The notes: generated by a model from the sequence alone, not told the origin. Counted from the first letter of the stretch, positions 45,482 through 54,416 are shown. The stretch is 64,000 bases of DNA from Rhodococcus rhodochrous (GCF_900187265.1 NZ_LT906450.1:3959444-4023443), one strand, 5' to 3'. Numbers and translations: made by a program.

Positions 45482-46675
45482 TCACTCTAACCGTGCCCGC
45501 ACATGGATCCCGCCGGCACAGGTGACCGCGAGGATGCCCGCGGCGACCGCCACGAGATAGCCGGTGCCGGCATCGGTCCGGTCGATGACCTGTCCCACCA
45601 GCGCAGAACCCGCGGCGACACCGACCCCGAGACCCGCGACGGTCCACGTGATGCTCTCGGTGAGCCGGTCGGGCGGCACGATCTGCTGCGTCAGCGACGT
45701 CGCCACGATCATGATGGGCGAGATCGCGCATCCTGCAACGAAGTACAGCACCGTGAGCATCGGCACCGAACCGGCGAGCAGCAACGGGCACAGCAGGACG
45801 GCGAGAGTGCCGGTGGCGACGAACAACTGGCGGGTCGGGGCATTCGACCCCACCCGGCTCCCGAAGACAAGGCCGCTCAGCGCCGAACCCGTCGCGAACA
45901 GTGCGAGCGCGAAGGTGGCCGATCCCGGGGAGTCCTGTTCGGCCGTGAACGCGACGGCCGCGACGTCGATCACCCCGAAGACCACACCCATCGCGACCAT
46001 CACCACGACGATGGACAGGAGGACGGGCATGCGCAGGATGTTCGTCCGCGCACGGCCGTCGGTGTTCGGTTGCACGGGCGGTTCCGTGCTGCGCAGCGCC
46101 GCGAGGGCGAGGGTGCCGACGAGCAGCAGGACCGCGCCGAGCAGCGGGCCGGCCTCGGGGAAGACCGCCACGCTCAGGCCCACCGACAGGACGGGGCCGA
46201 CGATGAAGCACAGCTCGTCGACCACCGCTTCGAGCGCGAAGGCGGTGCGCAGTCGTGGAGTGCCGCCGTAGAGCTGCGTCCACCGCGCTCGCACCATCGC
46301 GCCGATCGTGGGCATGAGTCCCGCCGGGATCCCGCAGACGAACAGCCACACCGTGGGCACCTCGAATCGGACGCCGGCGAGCATCGCGAGGGTGGCGACC
46401 GCGCTGACGGCCGCCGCCGTGGGGAGGACCCGCCGCTGGCCGTACCGGTCGACCGCGCGGGAGACGAGCGGGGTGAGTACGGCGTACGACAGCGCGAACA
46501 CCGCGGACAGTGCACCGCCGACCGCGTAGTTCCCCTCGAGCTGCGAGAACATCGTGACGATGCCGATCCCGACCATCGCGATCGGCAGGCGCGCCACGAA
46601 TCCCGCGAGGCAGAACGCGGCTGCGCCCGGCGCTGCGAACAACTCGCGGTACGAGCCACCCTTCTCTCCTGTCAC
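45482..46675 (-). CDS. MFS transporter
   Basis: This 397-residue protein has 12 hydrophobic helices of the major facilitator superfamily. The signature between helices 2 and 3 is VSRAVDRYGQRRVLPTAAAV near 73-92. It probably exports a small molecule or drug; no substrate can be given. The GTG start at 46675 lies before GEKGGSYRELFAAPG, a usual lead-in. It is the first gene of the MFS/hydrolase/mshA/ybjN operon. It diverges from the tocopherol-cyclase-like gene. Confidence 0.85.
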   Translation of the reverse strand: MTGEKGGSYRELFAAPGAAAFCLAGFVARLPIAMVGIGIVTMFSQLEGNYAVGGALSAVFALSYAVLTPLVSRAVDRYGQRRVLPTAAAVSAVATLAMLAGVRFEVPTVWLFVCGIPAGLMPTIGAMVRARWTQLYGGTPRLRTAFALEAVVDELCFIVGPVLSVGLSVAVFPEAGPLLGAVLLLVGTLALAALRSTEPPVQPNTDGRARTNILRMPVLLSIVVVMVAMGVVFGVIDVAAVAFTAEQDSPGSATFALALFATGSALSGLVFGSRVGSNAPTRQLFVATGTLAVLLCPLLLAGSVPMLTVLYFVAGCAISPIMIVATSLTQQIVPPDRLTESITWTVAGLGVGVAAGSALVGQVIDRTDAGTGYLVAVAAGILAVTCAGGIHVRARLE

Positions 46676-46860
46676 GTGCTTCTCGCGTTCTCTTCGGTCC
46701 GATCCGGTCCGGTCAACGTTATGGCCGACCGACCGCGCCGGGTGCAGGTGCCTCCCCGCGTCCGCACATCGCTGCCCGATTCCGCACGTTCCGTGACGGG
46801 AGCGGCCATGCTGGGTACATCCGGAGAACGGACAGGACGGATCTACGGAACGGAGCGGGC

Positions 46861-47955
46861 ATGGCGGTGCACGAACGACACGGACGGCTCTCGTCGAAGG
46901 AACTCTCACCGAGGAATCTGTGGACCCGGTACCGCGCATCGGGAGCGGATCTACCCTTCGGGAATCCGCTCGCCGCGCACGGCGTCGCGATGGAGGGTTA
47001 CTTCTGGCGCTTCACCCAGCCCGGAACCGACCGCGTCGTCATCGCCCTGTGCGGGGTCAACCGTGCCGACGACTCGGCAGGACCGGGCTCGCACTGGGCG
47101 ACGCTCGGCCTGGCCGCCCATCCCGGCGGTTTCCTGCGCACCGCCGCGCATCCGGTGGCCGCTGCCGATCCCGATCGGCTCGGCGCGTCGGCCGGCGACG
47201 TCTTCTGCGGCGACAGCGAACGCGTGTGGATGGATCTCGGCGACGACGCCCGTCTCGACATCCGACTGTCGGATCTGCGGCCTTGGCCGCGACGCCGCTT
47301 CGGCGCGTCGAGCGTCTTCCATTCCGTCCCCGGCCTCAACCAGTACTGGCATTCCTGGCTGCTCGGCGGCCGGGTGGAGGGCCACGTGATCCTCGGCGAC
47401 GAGAAGTGGGATCTGACCGGATCCCAGGTCTACGGCGAGAAGAACTGGGGCAAGGGAGGTTTCCCCGCATCGTGGTGGTGGGGTCAGGCGCAGGGCTTCG
47501 CCGATCCGCAGGCGTGTGTGGCCTTCGCCGGTGGGCAGGTGCACTCCGGTCCGCTGCGCACGGAGGTCACGGCGGTGGTCGTCGCGTTGCCCGACGGGCG
47601 CGTGGTGCGACTGGGCAATCCCGTCACGTCCCCCGTCCGGGCGACGGTCACCGACGAGAGCTGGCACCTGCGCGGCCGCAACGCCCGCTGGAGCGTGGAG
47701 ATCTCCGGAAGTTCACCCATCGGAGCGGCGCACGTCCTACCGGTCCCGCTGCCCGCGGAACGACGGAACGTCGCCGGTTCGATCGAACATCTCGGCGGTC
47801 ACATGACCGTGACGGTCCACGAACGCGGGAAACTGGTGTGGGCCGACGAGTCGCATTCGGCCGCACTCGAACACGGCGGGCTCGACCGGGCCCGGGCGGA
47901 ACTCGATCGGCGGGGTGCCGCAGCGGACGCGACGGACGCCCCACCGATCGTGTGA
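46861..47955 (+). CDS. Tocopherol cyclase-like family protein
   Basis: This 364-residue protein resembles the C-terminal lipocalin-like part of plant/cyanobacterial tocopherol cyclase (VTE1). GYFWRF near 43 and the signature VYGEKNWGKGGFPASWWWGQ (about 190-209) match. Actinobacteria do not make tocopherol, so its substrate must be another lipid or quinone. No membrane segment or signal is clear. The ATG at 46861 is a plain start. It faces the ROK regulator gene across a 16-bp convergent gap. It may be a small-molecule cyclase or a lipid-binding protein. Function is not known. Confidence 0.72.
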   Translation: MAVHERHGRLSSKELSPRNLWTRYRASGADLPFGNPLAAHGVAMEGYFWRFTQPGTDRVVIALCGVNRADDSAGPGSHWATLGLAAHPGGFLRTAAHPVAAADPDRLGASAGDVFCGDSERVWMDLGDDARLDIRLSDLRPWPRRRFGASSVFHSVPGLNQYWHSWLLGGRVEGHVILGDEKWDLTGSQVYGEKNWGKGGFPASWWWGQAQGFADPQACVAFAGGQVHSGPLRTEVTAVVVALPDGRVVRLGNPVTSPVRATVTDESWHLRGRNARWSVEISGSSPIGAAHVLPVPLPAERRNVAGSIEHLGGHMTVTVHERGKLVWADESHSAALEHGGLDRARAELDRRGAAADATDAPPIV

Positions 47956-47971
47956 AGCCGGCGGGGCTCCG

Positions 47972-49297
47972 TCAGAGTTCGGTGCGCTTCATCGCCGCGA
48001 TCGGATCCGAGAACAACGAGCTGAGCGAGACGACCCCCGCGGCGTGGGCCTGCACCCGGTTGCCGAAGCCGGTGATGCGGATGTCCTTGCGCGGCAGGGT
48101 GGTCGACGCGGCGAACGCGCGGGCGACGTGCGGGACCGCGGCCGGGTACTCGGTGAAGGCCTGTCCGCCGAGGATCACACGGTCGGGGTTGAACAGGTCA
48201 CGCAGCATTCCGACGGTGCGGCCGAGCACCGTGGCCCGCTCGACGAGCAGACCGTGCGCGGCCTCGGATCCGTCCCGTGCGAGGCGGTAGAGCGACCCGA
48301 TGGTGGCGTCGCGGTCGGTGAGGATGCCCTCGGCCACGGCGCGCTGTACGACCGCCCGGTCGCTCACCGTCGCTTCGAGGCAGCCCGTGCCGCCGCACGA
48401 GCACCGCGCCGACGAACCGGTGGGGAAATGCGTCACCGAGCCCGGACCGCCGGCAGGGGTGTGCACCTTGCCGTCGAAAGTGATTGCCACACCGGCCGTC
48501 TCACGAACGTAGAAGTACAGGCCGGTGCCCTTGGCCTCGGGGGCGTCGCGATCGGGGGTGAGGAGCAGTTCGGAGGCGGCCATCGCCTCGACGTGCGCGG
48601 CCACCGAGACCGGCAGTCCCATACCGCCACCGACGATCGCGCCGACCCGGGCGTCGACCCAGCCGAGCCGCGGGTGCGTGACGACGGCGGTGTTCGAGTC
48701 CACCCGCCCGCCGAGTGCGACGCCGACCCACAGCGGGGTGCGGCGGTGCCACCGTGCGGCGAAGACCTTGGCGCTCGCGGTGATCGACGCGAGCGCGGCG
48801 TCCTGGTCGCCGGTCGGCGTGGGGACCTCGACGGCGCCGATGATGCGACCACGCAGGTCGCTGGCGACGATGCCGGTGGTGACGGCACCGATGTGGATGC
48901 CGACCGTCAGGTACCGCTCGTGGTCGACCTCGACGGGAACGCGCGGCCGGCCGACGGCGCCGGGTTCGGTCAGGTCGGCGCGCTCACGCAGAAGACCGGC
49001 CGAGAGCAGGGCCGACACCTGACGATTGACGGTGGCGATGCTCGCACCGGTGACCTTCGCGATCACGTCGCGGGAGACGGGGCCGCGGTTGGCGGCGACA
49101 CGGAAGACCGACGCTCCGGTGCCGTCGGCGATACGCAGGTCCGGCGGGACGATCCGGACCGGGCTCGACACACGAAAGGTGCGGGGACGGACGACCGTTG
49201 CGCGCGTGGATCCACGAACAGCGGAACCGGTGGCGCGACGGGGCGCGGACGACCGCGAGGGAAGGGAAACGGACGGCGAGAGAGTGGGAACCGACAC
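47972..49297 (-). CDS. ROK-family transcriptional regulator (Rv0485-like)
   Basis: This protein of about 441 residues has an N-terminal winged HTH (about 50-110, with ANRGPVSRDVIAKVTGASIA and TVNRQVSALLSAGLL) and a C-terminal ROK sugar-kinase-like domain. The latter contains VGIHIGAVTTGIVASDLRG and the zinc cluster CSCGGTGCLEA near 325. The sugar-phosphotransfer residues were not all checked, so it may sense rather than phosphorylate a ligand. Position and length match Rv0485 of M. tuberculosis (from memory). I chose the GTG at 49297 because AAGGA stands 8 bp upstream. A Cys-rich leader-like ORF ends 135 bp before it. Confidence 0.82.
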   Translation of the reverse strand: MSVPTLSPSVSLPSRSSAPRRATGSAVRGSTRATVVRPRTFRVSSPVRIVPPDLRIADGTGASVFRVAANRGPVSRDVIAKVTGASIATVNRQVSALLSAGLLRERADLTEPGAVGRPRVPVEVDHERYLTVGIHIGAVTTGIVASDLRGRIIGAVEVPTPTGDQDAALASITASAKVFAARWHRRTPLWVGVALGGRVDSNTAVVTHPRLGWVDARVGAIVGGGMGLPVSVAAHVEAMAASELLLTPDRDAPEAKGTGLYFYVRETAGVAITFDGKVHTPAGGPGSVTHFPTGSSARCSCGGTGCLEATVSDRAVVQRAVAEGILTDRDATIGSLYRLARDGSEAAHGLLVERATVLGRTVGMLRDLFNPDRVILGGQAFTEYPAAVPHVARAFAASTTLPRKDIRITGFGNRVQAHAAGVVSLSSLFSDPIAAMKRTEL

Positions 49298-49432
49298 GGC
49301 GCTGATCCTTGGCTGCTGATCCGGACGTGATGACCGGAGGACGGGCGGGAGACGATCGACGCACCGAGACCCCGGCGTGGAGAACACGATCGGAGACGGA
49401 CCCGCACGACGAGGGGCGGGATCGGTGCGGAG

Positions 49433-49540
49433 TTACTTTCCGCAGCAGCGACAACAGAGTTCGCGCGCCAGAGGCAGCCGTGATCCCAGCGCGGCGGTCA
49501 CGTAGGTGACCCGCGGTGCGGAGGTGTGGCCGACTGACAT
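49433..49540 (-). CDS. 35-residue Cys-rich small ORF, possible leader peptide
   Basis: This ORF begins at an ATG (49540) that sits 7 bp after a -10-like TAGTTT, so a leaderless message is expected. It encodes a 35-residue peptide ending in RELCCRCCGK, with four cysteines in five residues before the stop. Consecutive-Cys leader peptides are known to attenuate cysteine-responsive operons in mycobacteria. Here the next gene is the ROK regulator, 135 bp downstream on the same strand. There is no ribosome-binding site, as expected for leaderless translation. The coding status is a proposal. Confidence 0.5.
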   Translation of the reverse strand: MSVGHTSAPRVTYVTAALGSRLPLARELCCRCCGK

Positions 49541-49547
49541 GTCGATC

Positions 49548-49577
49548 AAACTATCGCCCCGACCGCGTCGTGTCCAA
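49548..49577 (-). promoter_or_regulatory. Candidate leaderless promoter of the Cys-rich ORF
   Basis: On the minus strand TTGGAC (49577-49572), an 18-bp spacer and TAGTTT (49553-49548) form a plausible promoter whose start point would fall on or next to the ATG at 49540. It begins just after the TetR stop codon. Confidence 0.5.
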
Positions 49578-49580
49578 TCC

Positions 49581-50258
49581 TCACCGACCCGGTGGGAAAC
49601 CTTCCCGCACATCCCCGCGCGCCTGCGCGGTCTCCGCCGACACCGGGGCGAGCAGCAATGCCTCCCACGCGTCGACGAGCGCGGCGAGTTCGACCGTGGT
49701 GGGGGATTCGCCCGCACGATGACATCGCGCCAGCGCACCGACGGTGCCGGAGTAGACCAGTCGCAGACGTTGCCCGGCGATGTCGTCGGGCAGCGGCCCG
49801 AGCAGGGTCCGCAGCGCAGTGTCGGACCGGCGGCCGCTCTCGGTTCCCGTCGGTCCGGTGACGCGGAAGCACTCGGCGAACCGGTCGTGGTTCGACAGCC
49901 GGTCGAGGAAGGCGACGTAGTGGTTGGTGCGGCCGAGCGTGCCGGCCAGGGGGCGGATGATCACCCACAGCAGGTCGCGGACCGAGAGGGTCTCCCGCGT
50001 CCGCAGCATCTCGGCGAGGAGCGCTTCCCGCTGGGAGTTCAGGGCGGGCAACCGGTGGGAGAAGACCGCCTCGAGCAGTCCCTCCTTGGTGCCGAAGTAG
50101 TACCCGACCACCGAGGAGTTGTGCTGTCCGGCGGCCTTGCGGATGTCGGCGAGGGTGACCCCGTCGTATCCGCGGCGGGCGAAGAGCCGCTCGGCGGCCT
50201 CGACGAGCCGGATCCGGGTCTGTTCTCCCGAGCTGTATCGACCGCGGGTGGTGGTCAT
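49581..50258 (-). CDS. TetR-family transcriptional regulator
   Basis: This 225-residue protein has the TetR N-terminal HTH, with TRIRLVEAAERLFARRGYDG near 14-33 and VTLADIRKAAGQHNSSVVGY (YFGTKEGLL) near 34-53. A helical ligand domain fills the rest, with a C-terminal domain of the TetR_C group. The ligand is unknown. It diverges from the SDR gene at 50342 with an 83-bp gap, so SDR is the likely target. The stop codon lies in a small hairpin CACCG-ACC-CGGTG, close to the promoter of the Cys-rich ORF. It could read into that ORF. Confidence 0.85.
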   Translation of the reverse strand: MTTTRGRYSSGEQTRIRLVEAAERLFARRGYDGVTLADIRKAAGQHNSSVVGYYFGTKEGLLEAVFSHRLPALNSQREALLAEMLRTRETLSVRDLLWVIIRPLAGTLGRTNHYVAFLDRLSNHDRFAECFRVTGPTGTESGRRSDTALRTLLGPLPDDIAGQRLRLVYSGTVGALARCHRAGESPTTVELAALVDAWEALLLAPVSAETAQARGDVREGFPPGR

Positions 50259-50341
50259 ACGCCGCAGGGTAGCCGCACGGAGGGGACTTCGCAGGCCGGG
50301 AGGTGGGGCGTCATCCGGTGCCCGACACTACGATTGCCCCC

Positions 50342-51091
50342 ATGAGCATCTCTCCCGATTCCCGCGTCGCCGTCGTCACCGGAGCCTCCTCCGGAATCGG
50401 CGAGGCGACCGCCCGCACGCTCGCCGCACAGGGCTTCCACGTCGTGGTGGGCGCACGCCGACTCGACCGACTGCAGAAGCTCGCCGACGAGATCGGCGGC
50501 ACCGCCCTCGAGCTCGACGTCACCGACGAGGATTCGGTCGACGCATTCACCACGGTGCTGCCGCGGGTCGACGTGCTGGTCAATAACGCCGGGGGCGCCA
50601 AGGGGCTCGCACCGGTGGCCGAGGCCGTCGAGGACGACTGGCGCTGGATGTGGGAGACCAACGTCATCGGCACCATGCGCATCACCAAGGCGCTGATCCC
50701 CGAGCTCATCGCCTCGGGCGACGGCCTGATCGTCACCATCACCTCGGTCGCGGCCTTCGAGGCCTACGACAACGGCGCCGGCTACACCTCCGCCAAGCAC
50801 GCGCAGGCCGTCCTGCACCGCACGCTGCGCGGCGAACTGCTCGGACAGCCCGTCCGTCTCACCGAGATCGCGCCGGGCGCGGTCGAGACCGAGTTCTCGC
50901 TGGTGCGCTTCGAGGGCGACAAGGATCGGGCCGACAAGGTGTACGAGGGCATCACCCCGCTCGTCGCCCAGGACATCGCCGAGATCATCGGCTTCGTCGC
51001 GTCCCGTCCGTCGCACGTCAACCTCGACCAGATCATCGTCAAGCCTCGCGACCAGGCCAACGCCGGCCGGTTCCACCGCGTCACCGAGTGA
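50342..51091 (+). CDS. SDR-family oxidoreductase (YdfG-like, Rv0484c-like)
   Basis: This 249-residue classical short-chain dehydrogenase has the cofactor loop VTGASSGIG (12-20), VNNAGG (80-85), and the catalytic S135, Y148 and K152 (YTSAK). Arg39-Arg40 in GARRLDR favours NADP(H). The overall sequence is nearest to the serine 3-dehydrogenase/NADP-dependent alcohol dehydrogenase YdfG group, so 3-hydroxy acids are possible substrates. The ATG at 50342 is a clear start. It is followed by a DUF2804 gene 64 bp later. The divergent TetR gene may regulate it. Confidence 0.85.
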   Translation: MSISPDSRVAVVTGASSGIGEATARTLAAQGFHVVVGARRLDRLQKLADEIGGTALELDVTDEDSVDAFTTVLPRVDVLVNNAGGAKGLAPVAEAVEDDWRWMWETNVIGTMRITKALIPELIASGDGLIVTITSVAAFEAYDNGAGYTSAKHAQAVLHRTLRGELLGQPVRLTEIAPGAVETEFSLVRFEGDKDRADKVYEGITPLVAQDIAEIIGFVASRPSHVNLDQIIVKPRDQANAGRFHRVTE

Positions 51092-51155
51092 TCCCGTCGC
51101 GGTGGTGGGCGCGGCGGGACGCTCGCGTCCACCACCGTCGGTACTGTCCCGGACT

Positions 51156-52190
51156 ATGCGCCAACGACGCCTCGCGCCCGGCCCGCTGCTCGACGACGAC
51201 GGAGTGCTCGCCGAAGCCGGCTGGAACACCTCCGAGGTCCGCACCTACGACCGGCAGCGGGTCGCGGCGCCGCGGTTCCGCATCAAGGAGTGGGACTACT
51301 ACTGCGTTCTGTCCGACGGGGTGGACGGACCGCTCGGGATCGCGCTGACCGTCGCCGACAACGGTTACATGGGGCTTCTCGGAGTCAGCGTGCTCGACCT
51401 CGCGGGTCGCTCCGAGACCACGGAGAACGCCCTCGTCCCCTTCCCGCTCGGCCGGATGCGCCTGCCGCACACCGCCGACGGCGGCGACGTCGTCGTCGAG
51501 CACGGCGGTCTCCGCATCGAGTACCACCACGAGGGGCTCTCGCGGCGGCTGATCGTCGACCACCCCCGTTTCGGCGGTGGGCGCGGACTGTCCGGAGAAC
51601 TCGTGCTCACGCAGCCGTCCGACGACCGGATGGTGATCGCGACACCCTTCCCCCGCGCGCCGAAGGCCTTCTACTACAACCAGAAGATCAACTGCCTGCC
51701 CGCGCAGGGCACGATCACCGTGGGTGGGCGCGATCTGGTCTTCGATCCTGCCACCGCGTTCGGGGTGTTCGACTGGGGTCGCGGGGTGTGGACCTACGAC
51801 AACACCTGGTACTGGGGGTCGGCCTCGGGAATCCACGAGGGTGTGCGATTCGGGTTCAACATCGGCCACGGCTTCGGTGACACCACCGCGGCGAGCGAGA
51901 ACATGCTCTTCCACGACGGTGTGGCGCACAAGCTCGACCGCGTGCACTTCCATCTGTCCCGCGACACCTACGACGGGGCGCCGTGGCGGTTCACCAGCAA
52001 CGACGAGCGGTTCGAGATGGAGTTCGAACCGATCCTCGACCGCGCGGCCGACGTGAACGCCCTGCTCGTGCGGTCCACGCAGCATCAGGTCTTCGGACGG
52101 TTCACCGGCAGCGTCGTCCTCGACGACGGCACCCGGCTCGAGATCGAGAACCTGCTCGGCTTCGCGGAGGAGGTCCGCAACCGCTGGTGA
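51156..52190 (+). CDS. DUF2804 family protein
   Basis: This 344-residue protein matches DUF2804, a lipocalin-like beta-rich family. Recognisable segments are WNTSEVRTYDR near 24, RFRIKEWDYYCVL near 41, PKAFYYNQKINCLP near 168 and AFGVFDWGRGVWTYDNTWYW near 199. Aromatic residues are abundant, which suggests binding of a hydrophobic ligand. It shares a general scheme with the tocopherol cyclase-like protein at 46.9 kb. No signal peptide or membrane helix is visible. It probably forms a unit with the SDR upstream. Function is unknown. Confidence 0.8.
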   Translation: MRQRRLAPGPLLDDDGVLAEAGWNTSEVRTYDRQRVAAPRFRIKEWDYYCVLSDGVDGPLGIALTVADNGYMGLLGVSVLDLAGRSETTENALVPFPLGRMRLPHTADGGDVVVEHGGLRIEYHHEGLSRRLIVDHPRFGGGRGLSGELVLTQPSDDRMVIATPFPRAPKAFYYNQKINCLPAQGTITVGGRDLVFDPATAFGVFDWGRGVWTYDNTWYWGSASGIHEGVRFGFNIGHGFGDTTAASENMLFHDGVAHKLDRVHFHLSRDTYDGAPWRFTSNDERFEMEFEPILDRAADVNALLVRSTQHQVFGRFTGSVVLDDGTRLEIENLLGFAEEVRNRW

Positions 52191-52208
52191 CCCGGGCCGG
52201 ACCGTCCG

Positions 52209-53303
52209 TCAAATCACACAGTTCACGGTGACGGGTTCGGGATGCAGACGCACTCCGAAGGCGTCCTCGACGCCGTCGCGCACCGTCCGCGCCAACGCCA
52301 CGAGATCCGCCGTCGATGCCGCTCCCCTGTTGGTGAGCGCCAGCGTGTGCTTCGTCGACAACCGCGCCGGTGCGTCGGCGGCGGGGAAACCCTTCGCGAA
52401 ACCGGCCCGCTCGATGAGCCATCCGGCCGACAGCTTGGTGCCGCCGTCCGCGGGGAACTGCGGGATGCGCACGTCCTCCCCTACCTTCGCCGCGATAGCC
52501 GCGAGCACCTGCGGCAGGCGGTCGTCGGGGACGACGGGGTTCGTGAAGAACGATCCGGCGCTCCAGGTGTCGTGGTCCTCGGCGTCGAGCACCATGCCCT
52601 TGCTGCGGCGCAGCGCGAGGACGTGCTCGCGGACCTGGGCCGCCGGCCGGCGCTCGCCCTCCTCCGCCCCCAGCGCGACCGCGAGTTCCCGGTAGGCCAG
52701 GGGCGCGGAGGAACCATCGCTCCGCACGTCCAGTTCCACCTCGAGGACGACTGCTGCGTCGGTGTGCTTGAGGATGCTGGTCCGGTAGCCGAGACCGAGT
52801 GCCTCGGGGCCGACCCACGGGTCCTGGCCGGTGGCGCGGTCGAGCAGGCGGACGCGACGCAGGATCGAGCCCACCTCGACGCCGTACGCGCCGACGTTCT
52901 GCACCGGCGTCGCTCCCGTGGATCCGGGGATACCCGACAGGCATTCGAGGCCGCCGAGGCCGGCGTCCACGGTGGCCGCGACGACGGCGTCCCATTCGGC
53001 TCCCGCATCCACCCGGACGTGGTCGTCGCGGAGGTCGACACCGGTGGTCGCGACACGGACCACGACGCCGTCGAAGCCGTCGTCCCCGATCACGAGGTTG
53101 GAGCCGCCCGCCAGGAGCAGCAGCGGCACTCCCTGCTCGTCCAGCAGGCGCACGACCTCGATCAACGACGCGGTGGACGTGCATTCGACGAGATACCGGG
53201 CGGGACCACCGAGCCGGAGGGTCGTGAACTCCGACAGCGACACCTGCTCGGACACCGTGGCTCCCGTTTCGACGAGCCGGGCCCTGATACGTGGATCAAG
53301 CAC
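52209..53303 (-). CDS. murB: UDP-N-acetylenolpyruvoylglucosamine reductase (MurB)
   Basis: This flavoenzyme of about 364 residues reduces UDP-GlcNAc-enolpyruvate to UDP-MurNAc for peptidoglycan. It has TTLRLGGPARYLVECTST near 26, LLAGGSNLVIGDDGF near 60, the type-I signature LSGIPGSTGATPVQNVGAYG near 115-134, and SAGSFFTNP near 250 with the proton-donor Ser. The start is uncertain: GTG at 53303 gives MLDPRIR, and a TTG at 53309 adds two residues. The family normally has about 340-370 residues. It diverges from a DUF2505 gene with 23 bp between. Confidence 0.94.
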   Translation of the reverse strand: MLDPRIRARLVETGATVSEQVSLSEFTTLRLGGPARYLVECTSTASLIEVVRLLDEQGVPLLLLAGGSNLVIGDDGFDGVVVRVATTGVDLRDDHVRVDAGAEWDAVVAATVDAGLGGLECLSGIPGSTGATPVQNVGAYGVEVGSILRRVRLLDRATGQDPWVGPEALGLGYRTSILKHTDAAVVLEVELDVRSDGSSAPLAYRELAVALGAEEGERRPAAQVREHVLALRRSKGMVLDAEDHDTWSAGSFFTNPVVPDDRLPQVLAAIAAKVGEDVRIPQFPADGGTKLSAGWLIERAGFAKGFPAADAPARLSTKHTLALTNRGAASTADLVALARTVRDGVEDAFGVRLHPEPVTVNCVI

Positions 53304-53326
53304 CAGCAAACGGTAGCGTGCCCCGT

Positions 53327-53836
53327 ATGGGCAGCCCTATCGACCACACTGCGAACTACTCGTCCCCGCCTGCTGCGGTCCACACGGCGTTCGTCGATCC
53401 GCAGTACTGGCAGACCCGGCTGCGTGAGGTCGGGGGCCCGAATGCTGCGGTCGAACGCGCCGACACCGGTGACGGCACCATCGAACTCGACCTCCATCAG
53501 GCGATCCCGGCCGAGCACCTGCCGAGCATGGTCACGAGCCTGCGCCCGGGCGACCTCGTCATCCGGCGTCACGAGGCGTGGGGTGCGTTCGCGGACGGTC
53601 GCGCCGAGGGCAGGTTCTCGGCCCACGTCGACGGCATGCCCGGCGAGGTCACCGGGGGGATGACCCTCATCGCCGACGGGACGGGTTCGTCCGTCGTCAT
53701 CGACGGCACCGTCGAGGTGAAGATCCCGTTCCTCGGTTCCAAGATCGAGGGCATGATCGTCGAGCAACTCGTCGAGCTGTTCGACGCGGAGCGCACCTTC
53801 ACCGAGCAGTGGTTGAACGGGGACCACTCGGCCTGA
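53327..53836 (+). CDS. DUF2505 family protein (first of a tandem pair)
   Basis: This 169-residue protein has a START/SRPBCC-like fold seen in DUF2505. Recognisable segments are SPPAAVHTAFVDPQYWQTRL near 13-32, LPSMVTSLRPGDLVI and VTGGMTLIADGTGSSVVIDG. It is likely to bind a hydrophobic ligand. The M. tuberculosis counterpart near murB is Rv0481c (from memory). The ATG at 53327 is the first start after murB. The next gene is a second copy of the same family, 76 bp away, so a local duplication is likely. No signal peptide is present. Confidence 0.78.
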   Translation: MGSPIDHTANYSSPPAAVHTAFVDPQYWQTRLREVGGPNAAVERADTGDGTIELDLHQAIPAEHLPSMVTSLRPGDLVIRRHEAWGAFADGRAEGRFSAHVDGMPGEVTGGMTLIADGTGSSVVIDGTVEVKIPFLGSKIEGMIVEQLVELFDAERTFTEQWLNGDHSA

Positions 53837-53912
53837 TCGCACGCCCGCGGGGCTTCCCCGTGGACGATCGCGATTTCCGGAGAGGCCGTCCGGCGCGGTA
53901 ACCTGGCCGGTC

Positions 53913-54413
53913 GTGGCACGGCGTATCGACTACTCCGCCCGCTTCCCTCATCCACCGGAGCGGGTGTACGAGGCTCTCGCCGACCCCGATCACTGGGAAG
54001 CGCGGATGACCGAGATGCGCAAGTACTCGGAGAACCACGTCCGCGAGTTCACGGTCTCCGAAACGGGCATCGCGCTGGTGTTGCACCACGTCCTGCCGCG
54101 TTCCGACCTGCCGGAGATCGCCCGCACGGTGATCAAGAAGGACATGGTCATCACGCGCAAGGAGACCTACGGGCCGTTCACCGACCGTGCGACCGGCACC
54201 TACCAGGCGTCGATCCCCGGCGGTCCGGGCAGTCTCACCGGCACGATGGACCTCTTCGGCGACGACCGCGGTGCCACGCTCCGCACCACTTCCGAGGCCA
54301 AGGTGCACATCCCGTTCGTCGGCGGCAAGCTCGAAGAACTCATCCTCACCAATCTCGTCGACGTGTTCCGCACCGAAGCGGCCATCACCGCCGACTGGCT
54401 CGCCGGTCGGTAG
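53913..54413 (+). CDS. DUF2505 family protein (second of a tandem pair)
   Basis: This 166-residue protein has the same START-like fold as its neighbour. Matching segments are FPHPPERVYEALADPDHWEA near 11-30, RYSENHVREFTVSE-like KYSENHVREFTVS and LTGTMDLFGDDRGATLRTTS. The two share the DUF2505 pattern but are well diverged in sequence, so the duplication is old. The GTG start at 53913 has no strong ribosome-binding site. Four bases separate its stop from the start of the methyltransferase, so they are probably one operon. Function is unknown. Confidence 0.75.
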   Translation: MARRIDYSARFPHPPERVYEALADPDHWEARMTEMRKYSENHVREFTVSETGIALVLHHVLPRSDLPEIARTVIKKDMVITRKETYGPFTDRATGTYQASIPGGPGSLTGTMDLFGDDRGATLRTTSEAKVHIPFVGGKLEELILTNLVDVFRTEAAITADWLAGR

Positions 54414-54416
54414 CGC

